From contig NZ_BMJC01000003.1 of assembly GCF_014642875.1 (NCBI RefSeq), positions 978,570 to 1,042,569 of the forward strand: a DNA stretch of 64,000 bases. The letters run 5' to 3'. The DNA is from Puia dinghuensis. GTDB taxonomy: Bacteria > Bacteroidota > Bacteroidia > Chitinophagales > Chitinophagaceae. Below, piece after piece: positions 1 through 9,350 of the stretch. Every line of letters begins with the position of its first letter. The first letter of the stretch is position 1. The translations under genes were made by a program, and so were the position numbers. Below the pieces are notes generated by a model that ran no database searches, had not been told where the DNA came from, and worked only from the letters and a program-made list of their open reading frames with translations.

Positions 1-517
1 AATGGAATTGCTTGGTGCTGTCTGCAGCGGCATTGAAGCTGGTGATCGTATTGGCAGCACTCTGGTATGCGCCTTTCATGCTATCCAGGGCGACTGCGGC
101 TTCTTTTGTCTTGTTCGTATAGTCCGTAGTAGCAGCCAGTGCGCCAGAGACGTCGCTGATCTTTTCTACCGTGGTTCCGAATTTCTTGAAGCCGTCGCTC
201 AGCTTGCTAAGGTTAGCCGGGGTGATGTCGGCTTCCTGCAACATCTTGTCCATTTTATCCAGTGCAGGGTTGCCGGAAGTACCGGTTGCCAGCTTGGGCA
301 GTGCTTCTACCAGGGCGTGCATTTCACCTCCGGGAGGCGGAAGGAAGGCATAAACCAGGAAGATGAGGGCTTCCGTCAGCAGACCTGCAGTCAGGAAGAA
401 GTCGGCCAGGGCCGTATGCAGAATCTTCTGCAGGGCGCCAAAGATTACGACGGCTGCACCAACGCACACGATGATATTGATAAGTCTTTCGGTAGATTTT
501 GAAACTCCAGCGCTCAT
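1..517 (-). CDS. gldL: Gliding motility / type IX secretion protein GldL (partial)
   Basis: Inner-membrane subunit of the GldL-GldM motor that uses the proton motive force to power type IX secretion and gliding. The visible 172 residues begin MSAGVSKSTERL and contain two membrane segments (about residues 13-30 and 40-58). A glutamate at residue 49 inside TM2 (TEALIFLVYAF) matches by number the proton-pathway glutamate known for GldL. After TM2 comes the usual soluble, probably helical, region. The C-terminus runs off the left edge. It lies 155 bp downstream of gldK on the same strand, the standard gldK-gldL order. Confidence 0.9.
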   Translation of the reverse strand, partial: MSAGVSKSTERLINIIVCVGAAVVIFGALQKILHTALADFFLTAGLLTEALIFLVYAFLPPPGGEMHALVEALPKLATGTSGNPALDKMDKMLQEADITPANLSKLSDGFKKFGTTVEKISDVSGALAATTDYTNKTKEAAVALDSMKGAYQSAANTITSFNAAADSTKQFH

Positions 518-672
518 AGTGATTAATTTTTAATTGTTTGTAAAGGATTTTAAAGGGTTATGGAAAAAGAGTTCCTGTTGATTTTTTGTTAACTCTTAAA
601 TCAAAAACGTTTATTCTACGGATAATATTTTAGGCACCCTGAAAGATATCTGTGGATATCTCTTGTCCTGGT

Positions 673-1962
673 CTATCGACGACCCGTGATGGTCGGGGAC
701 AGATCGATGACGCAACGGAAACCGATATAAGACTTGGATGTATCCTGGTACTCATACGTACGAGCGCTGGTCTGCAGATACATGCCGACGTCTTTCCAGC
801 TACCGCCGCGGATGACCTTGCGTTTCATACGGGGGGGATCACTGTCCTTGGCATTCCAGCGGATGTCGGGGTTCATGTCATGCTGGAAGTTCATAGCTCC
901 TTCATAATAGAAGGAAGAGGTCCACTCAGCTACGTTGCCGGCCATGCAATACAGACCGAAGTCGTTTGGCCAGTAAGCATCGGCCCGTACGGTGTAGAAG
1001 CCACCGTCTTCGGGGTAGTTGCCGCGACCCGGTTTGAAGTTGGCGAGCAAGCAGCCTCTTTTATTTCTAAGGTAGTAGTTACCCCAGGGATACATCGACT
1101 GAGAACGACCGCCGCGTGCGGCGTATTCCCATTCGGCTTCGGTAGGCAGCCGGAAGTTGGATTCGGTAGCCATTTTCTTAGCCTCGAGGTGGGCGTTGAG
1201 GTATTGTGTACGCCATTCGCAGAAGACGGTAGCCTGGTTCCAGTTGACGCCTACGACAGGGTAGTTGCCGAAAGCGGGGTGGGAATAGTACCGTTTGGTC
1301 ATGGGTTCGTTGTAGGCATAGCTGAAGTCACGGATCCATACCAGGGTGTCCGGATAGACAGGCACATCATGCTTCATGATGAACTGGCTGCGGGGCTTGC
1401 CTTCGTTGCCTTTGGCAGCAGCCTCTTTCAGATCGAACACTTCGGAATGGTATTTCAGCTTGTTGGGGTCGATCTCGATCTTGCCGAAGATGCGGTTATC
1501 GGGCGTAACGATCATGGCATTGAGCTTTTCGATCGTTGCCTTGTCACCCCACTTGATGGTAGCAGCTTTCTTCCAATCGATCTGGAAACGGCCGTCCACG
1601 TCCTTGCCATATTGCAATTGGATCGCGGCGGTAGAATCCCTCACCCAATTGGTGAACTGGCGGTACTCGTTGTTGGTGATCTCGGTAGCATCCATCCAGA
1701 AACCGCTGATAGAAGTCTGCCTGTTGCGGGAAGTAAAGGCGTAATTCATATCCTCGTCGCTGGGTCCCATGTGGAACGTTCCAGGTGGGATATACACCAT
1801 GCCCGGAGGCTTTTGAAGGTTGTATGCACTTGCGGGAGCAACGCCATGCAGCTGCCCGTCATCGGGTAATCCTTTGCCGGATTTACCTCCTCCTAATTTA
1901 CAGCCCGCCATTAAAAAAAGGGCGAAAAAGGCCGTCAAAATGGAAAGGTTTTTCATTTTCAT
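673..1962 (-). CDS. gldK: Gliding motility lipoprotein GldK (SUMF1/FGE fold)
   Basis: Outer-membrane-associated lipoprotein that forms the periplasmic ring of the type IX secretion system with GldN. From the chosen start the 429-residue protein has a lipoprotein signal with lipobox LMAG-C21. A formylglycine-generating-enzyme-like domain follows, from about residue 45 (MVYIPPGTFHMGP) to the end (RLPTEAEWEYAARGG, GGSWKDV, YIGFRCV). A longer reading frame starts at 2004, but the extra 14 residues lack signal character, so ATG 1962 (or 1954-1956, two codons later) is preferred. gldL follows, supporting the assignment. Confidence 0.92.
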   Translation of the reverse strand: MKMKNLSILTAFFALFLMAGCKLGGGKSGKGLPDDGQLHGVAPASAYNLQKPPGMVYIPPGTFHMGPSDEDMNYAFTSRNRQTSISGFWMDATEITNNEYRQFTNWVRDSTAAIQLQYGKDVDGRFQIDWKKAATIKWGDKATIEKLNAMIVTPDNRIFGKIEIDPNKLKYHSEVFDLKEAAAKGNEGKPRSQFIMKHDVPVYPDTLVWIRDFSYAYNEPMTKRYYSHPAFGNYPVVGVNWNQATVFCEWRTQYLNAHLEAKKMATESNFRLPTEAEWEYAARGGRSQSMYPWGNYYLRNKRGCLLANFKPGRGNYPEDGGFYTVRADAYWPNDFGLYCMAGNVAEWTSSFYYEGAMNFQHDMNPDIRWNAKDSDPPRMKRKVIRGGSWKDVGMYLQTSARTYEYQDTSKSYIGFRCVIDLSPTITGRR

Positions 1963-2059
1963 AATATTAAAGGGTATTGGGCAAAAAAAGACTTTTGACA
2001 ACATCTCGCTACAAGTTTAAAATTATTTTTTCGAAAGTCAAAGCCCAGACTGCCCCTAC

Positions 2060-2087
2060 CCGGTCAGAAATGCCCTTCTGTGACCGG
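2060..2087 (-). terminator. Hairpin between DUF255 gene and gldK
   Basis: CCGGTCA (2060-2066) and TGACCGG (2081-2087) form a perfect 7-bp stem with a short loop. It lies about 80 nt beyond the stop of the upstream leftward gene and about 100 nt before gldK. There is no U-tract, so it may be a weak terminator, an RNA-stabilising hairpin or chance. Confidence 0.3.
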
Positions 2088-2167
2088 ATGGCAGCTTCGC
2101 TTTGGCCTGGTTTCCAGATGCTAAGGTAATAAACGCGACCGGGGCCGGATTATTGTACATCTACCCG

Positions 2168-4252
2168 CTATAACTTATACACATTTTCAACGAGACGGAT
2201 TGCTGTAGCCACTTCATTTACAGGGAGTTGGCAAGTGTACTCTTGGCACACGTAGATCAGGGGATCCTGGCCTGATGGCTTGTCCCGCAACAAGGGGAAT
2301 TGGGTATTTTCCTCATGCGAAGACTGGAAAACCCGGTAAGGAATAAAGTGCGCTAAAAACTCCTTCCGGGCATTTTCCGGCTGCTGGCCGGTGATAACTA
2401 CCTCCGGAATAGTATACGTAAGGCTCTGAAAGATGGTTGCCCAAACGCCAAAAGACCCGGGATAGCTGGTGACGGGCCGGCTGAGGGCGGCTGCCATGCG
2501 GCTTGCACGCCCTATCCATTCCCTTTCATCAAACACAATGCCCAGGTATAACAAATTAGATGCCATCAAGGCGTTTCCCGACGGCGTTGCGCCGTCATAA
2601 ATCTCTCTTTTTCTCAGAAGGATGTCTTTCTGCCCGTCATGAGTATAAAAGAAGAACCCTGACTCCGGTTCACTGAAATGATCGATGACGAAGCGGAGGA
2701 TGTCCCGGGCTTCCGTCAGACAGCCGGCATTCCCGGTTATCTCCTGGAGATGAATAAGGGCACTGATAAGGGTGGCATAGTCGTCGAGAAAAGCCGGAAC
2801 CCTGGCCTCGCCCTTATAGGCGTGATAGTAAAAATGAATGCCTTCGCCTTTGAACTTTGCCCGCAGAAACGCCATGTTTGCAATGGCCATCTCCCGGTAG
2901 CGTTCGTCGCCAAGGGCGGCAAAGGCCTTCGAACAGGCGATGTTCATAAGAGTATTCCACCCCAACAATATCTTATCATCCAGGCTCGGCGGGATCCGGC
3001 CGGCCCGGTGCTGGAGCAGCCGGAGGCGGGCAGCTTCTACCCTTTGCCGCTCGCCAGGAGTAAGCCCGGGGCCTTCGGGGCGGGTGAGGATATTTTCTTC
3101 TTCCCAGTTGCCCTCGGGGGTAACCCCGTAAAAAGTATTGAAGAGGGTGCTGTCCTCACCAAGAATGGCATCGATCTCCGCCTTATCCCATATATAATAT
3201 TTACCTTCTATCCCTTCGCTGTCTGCGTCCAGGGAGGAATAAAAACCGCCTTCGGGGCTGGATAAATCTCTGTGCACAAAGGCGATGGTCTGCCGGATCG
3301 CCTCTTCGTACAAGGGTTTTTGCGTCAGCTGAAAAGCTTCTGAAAGGGTGCTGACCAGCAAGGCATTATCATATAGCATTTTTTCAAAATGGGGAACCAG
3401 CCATTCCCTGTCGGTCGAGTACCGGGCAAAGCCGCCCCCCAGCTGATCGTAGATGCCGCCGCGAATCATCTTATCCAGGCTGAGGCAGGCCTGGTCGAGG
3501 GCGGCAGTGTCCCGGGTAAAATAATAATGATAGAGAAGAAACCGGATGGAGAAGGTCTGGGGAAATTTCGGCGCCCCGCCAAAGCCGCCTTCCTCCTTGT
3601 CCGCCGAAGCCAGCAGCTGATCCCTGATCTGCCGGAGGGTTTCCGGCTGGAAGATGCCCTGCTGGTTCGTCGCGTTGCCCGTCCCGTCGCCCTGGCCGCT
3701 GCCGGTGGGTTCCTTTTTCGGGTCGCCGATGCCAAAACCGCCCGCGGTGGCGACATGCCTGGTAAGGTTCTCGGCCTGTTGCTCGATTTCCGCCCGCCGG
3801 TCGAGAAAGGCAGTAGATACGCCTACCAGCACGTCCCGCCAGGAGCTGCGGTTGTATACCGCACGGGGCGGGAAATAGGTTCCGCCGTAAAAGGGCTTAC
3901 CCTCCGGGGTGAGAAAAACGTTTAACGGCCAGCCGCCACTGCCAGTCATGGCCTGCACCGCATCCATATAGATATGATCGAGGTCGGGTCTTTCTTCCCG
4001 GTCGATCTTGATGTTGACAAACAAATCGTTCATGAGCTGGGCAGTGCCGGCGTCTTCAAAGCTTTCCCGTTCCATCACATGACACCAATGGCAGGCCGCA
4101 TAGCCGATGCTGACCAGGATGGGCTTGTCCTCCCGGCGGGCTGTTTGCAATGCTTCTTCACCCCAGGGATACCAGTCCACCGGGTTGTGGGCGTGCTGTA
4201 ACAAGTAAGGACTTGTCTCTTTTGCGAGACGATTCGGGCGTTGGGTGCTCAT
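2168..4252 (-). CDS. DUF255 / YyaL-family thioredoxin-fold protein (SSP411 type)
   Basis: A 694-residue protein with an N-terminal thioredoxin-like DUF255 domain (residues about 5-165). It carries the CHWC motif (C54, C57) inside [15 protein letters not shown], and the family signatures [14 protein letters not shown] and [11 protein letters not shown]. The rest resembles an (alpha/alpha)6-barrel glycosidase-like domain ([14 protein letters not shown]). The family is widespread (YyaL, human SPATA20) but its biochemical role is not settled. No signal peptide is seen, so it is probably cytoplasmic. It has its own position between hemD and gldK, all read leftward. Confidence 0.85.
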   Translation of the reverse strand: MSTQRPNRLAKETSPYLLQHAHNPVDWYPWGEEALQTARREDKPILVSIGYAACHWCHVMERESFEDAGTAQLMNDLFVNIKIDREERPDLDHIYMDAVQAMTGSGGWPLNVFLTPEGKPFYGGTYFPPRAVYNRSSWRDVLVGVSTAFLDRRAEIEQQAENLTRHVATAGGFGIGDPKKEPTGSGQGDGTGNATNQQGIFQPETLRQIRDQLLASADKEEGGFGGAPKFPQTFSIRFLLYHYYFTRDTAALDQACLSLDKMIRGGIYDQLGGGFARYSTDREWLVPHFEKMLYDNALLVSTLSEAFQLTQKPLYEEAIRQTIAFVHRDLSSPEGGFYSSLDADSEGIEGKYYIWDKAEIDAILGEDSTLFNTFYGVTPEGNWEEENILTRPEGPGLTPGERQRVEAARLRLLQHRAGRIPPSLDDKILLGWNTLMNIACSKAFAALGDERYREMAIANMAFLRAKFKGEGIHFYYHAYKGEARVPAFLDDYATLISALIHLQEITGNAGCLTEARDILRFVIDHFSEPESGFFFYTHDGQKDILLRKREIYDGATPSGNALMASNLLYLGIVFDEREWIGRASRMAAALSRPVTSYPGSFGVWATIFQSLTYTIPEVVITGQQPENARKEFLAHFIPYRVFQSSHEENTQFPLLRDKPSGQDPLIYVCQEYTCQLPVNEVATAIRLVENVYKL

Positions 4253-4323
4253 ACTTCCTTGCGGCTGCTTTTTTGGCGGCGACGTACTACCTCAAAGGTG
4301 CTGCAAACTTCGGACCCTGTGTA

Positions 4324-5097
4324 TTATTTTTTCTTGACGGTGACAGAAAGATATTTTTCCAGGGCAGAGACCATGGAAGGGGCCTGCGGCTGAGGAGCCT
4401 TGATGTCGAGGGTGAGTCCGGCCTCTTCTACGGCGCGGGAAGTATTGCTGCCGAAGGCGCCGATCTTGGTGCCGTTTTGTTTAAACTTCGGAAGATTGTC
4501 GAATAGACTTCTTACACCGCTGGGAGTAAAGAAACAGATGATATCGTATTCGCTCTGGTTGAGGATATCCTTTACATCATTGCTGATGGTGCGGTACATA
4601 AACGGTGTGGCAAAACCACAATTATTGTGCTTAAGCCAATTGACGATCTCATTATCCTGCTGGTTCTCCGAACAGGGATACAGGAATTTCTCATTCTCCT
4701 TGTGCTTGTTGATCACGTCGAACATGCTCTTGTTGAGTCCGTCCGCGCCGTAGAATACTTTGCGCTTGCGATAGAGAATGAATTTTTGCAGGTATAGCGC
4801 CACGGCTTCCGTGATGCAGAAATATTTTGTGTCCTGGGAGATGCTGATCTTCATTTCCTCACAGATGCGGAAGAAATGGTCTATGGCGTTGCGACTTGTG
4901 AAGATGACTGCCGTGTACTGAACGATATCTATTTTCTGCTTGCGGAAATCCTTTGCAGGAATAGGTTCAAGGCGGATAAAAGGATGAAAGGCAAGCTCGA
5001 CGTCGTATTTTTTTGCCAACTCGAAATACGGCGACTTGTCTGTTTCAGGTCTGGGTTGTGTGATTAAAATCTTCTTTTTATCCCCGTTTTTAATCAT
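4324..5097 (-). CDS. hemD: Uroporphyrinogen-III synthase
   Basis: A 257-residue HemD-family protein that would cyclise and invert ring D of hydroxymethylbilane to give uroporphyrinogen III for haem and sirohaem. Family features visible are the N-terminal ILITQPRPE, the middle AVIFTSRNAIDHFF, and the C-terminal IICFFTPSGVRSLF followed by KIGAFGSNTSRAVEEAGL. Overall sequence conservation in this family is low. It lies 25 bp downstream of the DUF4271 gene, an arrangement I recognise from other Bacteroidota, which supports the call. hemW is nearby on the opposite strand. Confidence 0.85.
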   Translation of the reverse strand: MIKNGDKKKILITQPRPETDKSPYFELAKKYDVELAFHPFIRLEPIPAKDFRKQKIDIVQYTAVIFTSRNAIDHFFRICEEMKISISQDTKYFCITEAVALYLQKFILYRKRKVFYGADGLNKSMFDVINKHKENEKFLYPCSENQQDNEIVNWLKHNNCGFATPFMYRTISNDVKDILNQSEYDIICFFTPSGVRSLFDNLPKFKQNGTKIGAFGSNTSRAVEEAGLTLDIKAPQPQAPSMVSALEKYLSVTVKKK

Positions 5098-5122
5098 GAG
5101 TTTCCCCTCTGGATTAGCAAAA

Positions 5123-6262
5123 TTAATACACTTTTTCCAAATATGTCAATAACACCTTGTAAATCAATAGAAGGGGTGCTACCTCGAAGGCGCAAAGGTA
5201 CAGAAAAAAATAAAACGGCGCTAGTTTAATTTCGCTTCTCACCGGCCGGTAGCCCGCAAGGGCCCTGTACGCCCACATTACGAAGACCATTGCCAATGAG
5301 ATAGTTATAAAAATTTCGCGGACTTCCGGGCCCGAAAAAGTGATCAGGATCAAAAAGGGCAGTAAAAAAATTCCCAGCATTTTATTCACCAAAAAGACGA
5401 CGAAAATATAGATGTCGGTGGCCCGGGAAATGGAAAAGACCCAGCCCACGAATTTCAGGACGACGAATTTTACCAGGTAGATAGTGGCGAGCGCCGCCAT
5501 ACAATATAGGTATAGCATCCAGAAACCGATGCCCTCGCCGATGCGGGAGTAACGGACCAGGTAGCAGGCATAGAGACCACCGCTGATGATAAACAGGATA
5601 TTGAGCAGCAGGGAGGGTAGCGGGGTTTGCAACACTTGTTCTCTTATCTGTTGCTGACGGAGCGAGACCCGGAAGAACAGCGTCATCAGGTTGTTGAAAT
5701 ATTTCTCGAAGGAGATGCGGATCAGCGCGAAGTAGAACAGGATGCCGACGAGCAGGTAAAAAAGGCTATCCTTTGAGTTGGAGTGATGAAGCTCGTATAT
5801 ATCCACCACTGGCATACCGGTGAAATTGAAGAAGGGGTTTCTCGTCAGCACTTTTTGCCAGAAGGAGAGTTCGGGTGGCCCTTCCCGAACGACGGGGGCC
5901 GGTGGCGGCGGAGCCGAAGGTTTTACTGCCGCGGGAGTTGCTGTGGCCGTTGGAGTGACGGCCTTTGCGAGGGAATCTTTTTGGGCCGCAGCGATGGCGG
6001 CCTTTGTCGCGGCGGCGTTTGACACCGAGTCTTTTTGTGCCACGGCGATAGAGTCCCTTTTAGCAGCCAGCCGCACCAGGCGAAGGGAGTCCCGCCGGGC
6101 CTTGCGCACCCGGGCGAGAGAGTCGCGTCGCAACGAGTCGGCGGGGGAAAGATGGCGAGCAGAATCTGGCTGCCCTGCCGGTGGCCGTGTGGTATCGGTC
6201 TGCGCATCTGCCCGGGTTAGCATCAGAAGGCAGAAGAGAAGGAGGGAGCAGAGTCTGATCAT
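5123..6262 (-). CDS. DUF4271 domain membrane protein
   Basis: A 379-residue protein with a signal peptide (MIRLCSLLLFCLLMLTRADAQ). A low-complexity region of Arg/Lys/Ala with repeated DSL units follows (about residues 30-125). The C-terminal half has several membrane spans (from about residue 165) and corresponds to DUF4271, a Bacteroidota family of unknown function commonly next to hemD. The repetitive region carries strings such as RRDSLARV and KRDSIAV that would expose basic residues in the periplasm. It sits between the BamA-like gene (25 bp upstream) and hemD (25 bp downstream), so the three are probably one transcript. Confidence 0.8.
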   Translation of the reverse strand: MIRLCSLLLFCLLMLTRADAQTDTTRPPAGQPDSARHLSPADSLRRDSLARVRKARRDSLRLVRLAAKRDSIAVAQKDSVSNAAATKAAIAAAQKDSLAKAVTPTATATPAAVKPSAPPPPAPVVREGPPELSFWQKVLTRNPFFNFTGMPVVDIYELHHSNSKDSLFYLLVGILFYFALIRISFEKYFNNLMTLFFRVSLRQQQIREQVLQTPLPSLLLNILFIISGGLYACYLVRYSRIGEGIGFWMLYLYCMAALATIYLVKFVVLKFVGWVFSISRATDIYIFVVFLVNKMLGIFLLPFLILITFSGPEVREIFITISLAMVFVMWAYRALAGYRPVRSEIKLAPFYFFLYLCAFEVAPLLLIYKVLLTYLEKVY

Positions 6263-6287
6263 ATGGTTGCAAAAATAGGGTCCTGAT

Positions 6288-8090
6288 TTAGAAAAAACTT
6301 ACATATCCCAGGTGAATTTTCGAGTCGTGAAAATTGAATTGGGTGTCATTCCGTTTTCCCAGCGCATAGGATATATTGAAGATGCCGGCCTTTGTTTCAA
6401 AGGCCATCCCAAGCCCCGAACCAATGAACGTATTGTTGAGATTGTAGCCGGGAACAGTGTTCTTCGCCCATCCTACATCGACAAAGGAAAAGAGAAAGGA
6501 ATTAAGCCCTACCAGATACCGGTATTCCAGTGTCCCGACCCCATACTGGGAGGCGAGAATGCTCGCCTCATCAAATCCCCGTAGTAACCGGTAGCCACCG
6601 ATGAGGAAGAGTTCGTTGCGATAGGTGTTGGGGCTGCTGAATACGCCACCGTTGAAACCGAGCTTAAGCGTGGATGCCCGGCTCAGCGGGAAATAATGCG
6701 CGGCCGAAAGCCGGAGCAGGAATTCATAGGAATGGCGCTTTACCGTGTCGTAGAGCGAAGCGAAATTGAAGCTGGAATCATTGGGGTCTTTCAACTGGGC
6801 GATCAGCGCATTCTCTTTCACCGTTTTTGTCCCGACCGACCCCAGGAAGTTCAGCTCATTACCCTTGCGGGGATTAAAGCGATAGTTGGTGTTGTTGAAA
6901 TCATAGGTCATCCCAAGGCTGACGGCATTGATGTCCGCTATTCGGGGCAGCTGATGAGAAGCGATGATCTCCAGCGTATCCACATTCAACAGGCTGGAGC
7001 TTGCTTCCTGGATGAAGACGGTTCCATTCTGATTGGAAGAGAGCGTGTACTGGGCGCCTGCCATGAGGTTGACATTGATATAGGATGAGTCCTGTTTGTA
7101 GAGGTCGAAGGTGGCGTTGAGGCCAAAGGGGGAATGAAAGAGGTAGGGCTGGTTGAACAACAAGTTGAGCCGGGGTGATCCGGGCTGTAATTGCTGCCAG
7201 TTGAGCCCGATGGTTTCGCCATTGCCCAAGGTGTTCTTGAGATTGATGGTCGCTTCGCCGGTGACGACGATCTTGTTGCCCAGGGTGGGATCGCTGCTGG
7301 GGAGGAAGCCTACGAGGGCATCGATCTGGCTGCTCTTTTTGGGTTTAAGATAGAAATTGAGCACCGAGCCTTCGGCCAGCATGGTCAGGCTCCAGGGCTG
7401 GGATTGCTGTACATAGGGTAGTTCGAGCATCTTTCGGCTGATGGCCTCCAGCCGCTCCTTGCGGTAGATGCTGCCATTGGGGATATTGAGATAGCGTTGC
7501 AGAAATTCGGTGGAGATCTTCGCCGTGCCATAGATGCGGATGCTATCGATCTTGTAAAGAGGTCCCTTATCGACCTTGAGGACAGCCGACACGCCGCTCA
7601 TGTCACTGGAGTCGCGGAGGGTAACGCTATCGAGGCTGACTTTCGCAAAAGGATAGCCGTTGTTCTCCATGTAATCGAGCATCAGCTGCTGACGCGTCTG
7701 AAACTGCCGGAAGTCCAGCAGGCGGTGGGAGAAGGTACGGGGATTCCAGGAGGCGGCGGCCAACAGCGCAGGGTCTACTCCCCGCGTGTCGATATTGGCC
7801 CATCGCCAGGCATTACCCACATAGAGGCGAAGGCTCGCCGAAGCCGCGCCATAGTCTACGCTGTCTATCGAAGCCGTAAAATATCCCTTCCCTTGTAAGA
7901 GGGGAAGGAGATTGTACACGTATTCCGAACAGGCGTCGCGCGACCGGAAGCTGGTGGTGAGCCCCAGCTTTCCGTGGATGAATGCGGAATCTTTATCGAC
8001 GGGTTGGATGTGCAGGACATATTGCGCCCAGCCGGCGAACGGGCAAAGTAAGATGATGAGCCATAAAAAAGTACGCCTTACCTTTGTCAT
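6288..8090 (-). CDS. BamA/TamA-family outer-membrane protein with POTRA domains
   Basis: A 600-residue outer-membrane beta-barrel protein of the Omp85 superfamily. Residues 1-22 form a signal peptide ending GWAQ. POTRA-like repeats occupy about 80-250 (for example LYKIDSIRIYGTAKIS), and the C-terminal barrel ends in an aromatic residue (HLGYVSFF), as expected for Bam recognition. The barrel segment IGGYRLLRGFDEASI contains the conserved RGF of the Omp85 loop. It is shorter than housekeeping BamA, so a TamA-like or specialised exporter role is likely. Its ATG is only 2 nt from the divergent hemW start. Confidence 0.82.
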   Translation of the reverse strand: MTKVRRTFLWLIILLCPFAGWAQYVLHIQPVDKDSAFIHGKLGLTTSFRSRDACSEYVYNLLPLLQGKGYFTASIDSVDYGAASASLRLYVGNAWRWANIDTRGVDPALLAAASWNPRTFSHRLLDFRQFQTRQQLMLDYMENNGYPFAKVSLDSVTLRDSSDMSGVSAVLKVDKGPLYKIDSIRIYGTAKISTEFLQRYLNIPNGSIYRKERLEAISRKMLELPYVQQSQPWSLTMLAEGSVLNFYLKPKKSSQIDALVGFLPSSDPTLGNKIVVTGEATINLKNTLGNGETIGLNWQQLQPGSPRLNLLFNQPYLFHSPFGLNATFDLYKQDSSYINVNLMAGAQYTLSSNQNGTVFIQEASSSLLNVDTLEIIASHQLPRIADINAVSLGMTYDFNNTNYRFNPRKGNELNFLGSVGTKTVKENALIAQLKDPNDSSFNFASLYDTVKRHSYEFLLRLSAAHYFPLSRASTLKLGFNGGVFSSPNTYRNELFLIGGYRLLRGFDEASILASQYGVGTLEYRYLVGLNSFLFSFVDVGWAKNTVPGYNLNNTFIGSGLGMAFETKAGIFNISYALGKRNDTQFNFHDSKIHLGYVSFF

Positions 8091-8092
8091 TG

Positions 8093-9223
8093 ATGGCGGG
8101 TATCTATCTTCATATTCCTTTTTGCAGGCAGGCCTGTCACTACTGCAATTTCCACTTTTCCACGTCTTTGAATCGTAAGAACGATTTTATTTCCGCTTTA
8201 TTGAAAGAAATGGAAGTGAGGAGGGATTATCTCGGGGGGGAAACAGTAGAGACGGTGTATTTCGGCGGCGGCACTCCTTCCCTTCTGGAGACGGAGGAAC
8301 TGCAAGTGCTGCTGCACAGCCTGCGCGCTTTTTTTACCATAGCTCCGGGGGCTGAGATAACCCTGGAAGCGAATCCTGATGATATCGACATCGATATTAC
8401 GGCAGCAAGCCGGCTGCGGGCCTGGCGAGAGGCGGGGATCAACCGGCTGAGCATCGGCGTGCAGTCTTTTTTCGAAGAAGACCTCCGTTGGATGAACCGG
8501 GCACATGATGCCAGGCAAGCAATAGCCTGTATCCGGATGGCGCAGGAAGAAGGTTTCGACAATATGAGCATCGATCTCATTTATGGGGGTCCGACCCTGC
8601 CCGACAGCCATTGGCGGGAGAATGTGGAGCGGGCCATCGGGATGGGGATACCTCACCTGTCCTGTTATGCGTTGACGGTGGAGCCAAAGACGGCTCTCGA
8701 TACGATGATCCGGCGTCACCAGAAGGCCGATATCAGGCCCGAAGACCAGGCCCGGCAATTTCTCTTGTTGATGGATTGGGCGGCCACCGCCGGTTACGAA
8801 CATTATGAGATCTCGAATTTTTCCCTGCCGGGCCACCGGAGCCGGCACAATTCCGCCTATTGGCAGGGCAAGAACTATTTGGGTCTTGGCCCTTCCGCAC
8901 ATTCGTACAATGGGGTGTCGAGGGAGTGGAATGTGGCGAATAATGCCCGGTATATCGAGGCGCCCGGCCTTGTCGTCGAAAAAGAGGTGTTGACGCCGGT
9001 GCAGCAGCTGAATGAATATATCATGATCTCGATGCGGACGATGGAGGGGATCGATCTTGGGGTGTTGGCAGAGCGGTTCGGGGCCGGGCAGGCTTCAGTG
9101 TTGCGGGAGCGGGCGGAAAAATATGTCCGGGCGGGAAAGCTGAAGCTGGCGGGGGAAAGGTTACAATTGACAAAAGAAGGTAAACTACTGGCAGACGGGA
9201 TAGCAGCAGATCTTTTCTTCTAG
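8093..9223 (+). CDS. hemW: Radical SAM haem chaperone HemW
   Basis: A 376-residue radical SAM protein of the HemW family, known to bind haem and deliver it to acceptor proteins; once annotated as coproporphyrinogen oxidase HemN. The FeS-binding CX3CX2C motif is C11, C15 and C18 (PFCRQACHYCNF). GGGTPSLL, the SAM-binding motif, follows at about residue 55, and the C-terminal HemN-like domain has LNEYIMISMRTMEGID. An in-frame TTG at 8084 gives a longer frame, but ATG 8093 starts directly at the conserved GIYLHIPFC, so it is preferred. Confidence 0.9.
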   Translation: MAGIYLHIPFCRQACHYCNFHFSTSLNRKNDFISALLKEMEVRRDYLGGETVETVYFGGGTPSLLETEELQVLLHSLRAFFTIAPGAEITLEANPDDIDIDITAASRLRAWREAGINRLSIGVQSFFEEDLRWMNRAHDARQAIACIRMAQEEGFDNMSIDLIYGGPTLPDSHWRENVERAIGMGIPHLSCYALTVEPKTALDTMIRRHQKADIRPEDQARQFLLLMDWAATAGYEHYEISNFSLPGHRSRHNSAYWQGKNYLGLGPSAHSYNGVSREWNVANNARYIEAPGLVVEKEVLTPVQQLNEYIMISMRTMEGIDLGVLAERFGAGQASVLRERAEKYVRAGKLKLAGERLQLTKEGKLLADGIAADLFF

Positions 9224-9330
9224 TGGTGCCGGTGGCGGCTCTTCAGGTATTCGATGCCCTGGGCTGCCGACAGGATGAGCACCATCGCGAGGATGGCCAT
9301 TGTTCCAAAACCTGTGAAGGAGAGAGGCAT
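9220..9330 (-). CDS. Putative 36-residue single-span membrane protein
   Basis: A short frame beginning MPLSFTGFGTMAIL and ending SRHRHH. It has one hydrophobic segment (about residues 8-23) followed by a positively charged, His/Arg-rich tail. It lies 20 bp downstream of gpsA on the same strand, and its stop codon overlaps the hemW stop from the other strand. The composition fits a small inner-membrane protein with the tail in the cytoplasm. I do not recognise a family; it could be chance coding. Confidence 0.4.
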   Translation of the reverse strand: MPLSFTGFGTMAILAMVLILSAAQGIEYLKSRHRHH

Positions 9331-9350
9331 ATAGTTCGTTTTACTACTTA

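Noticed and set aside
652..1869. 405-codon rightward open frame opposite gldK
   Set aside because: It is a shadow of gldK: no family features, no start context, and gldK has clear FGE-domain motifs on the other strand.
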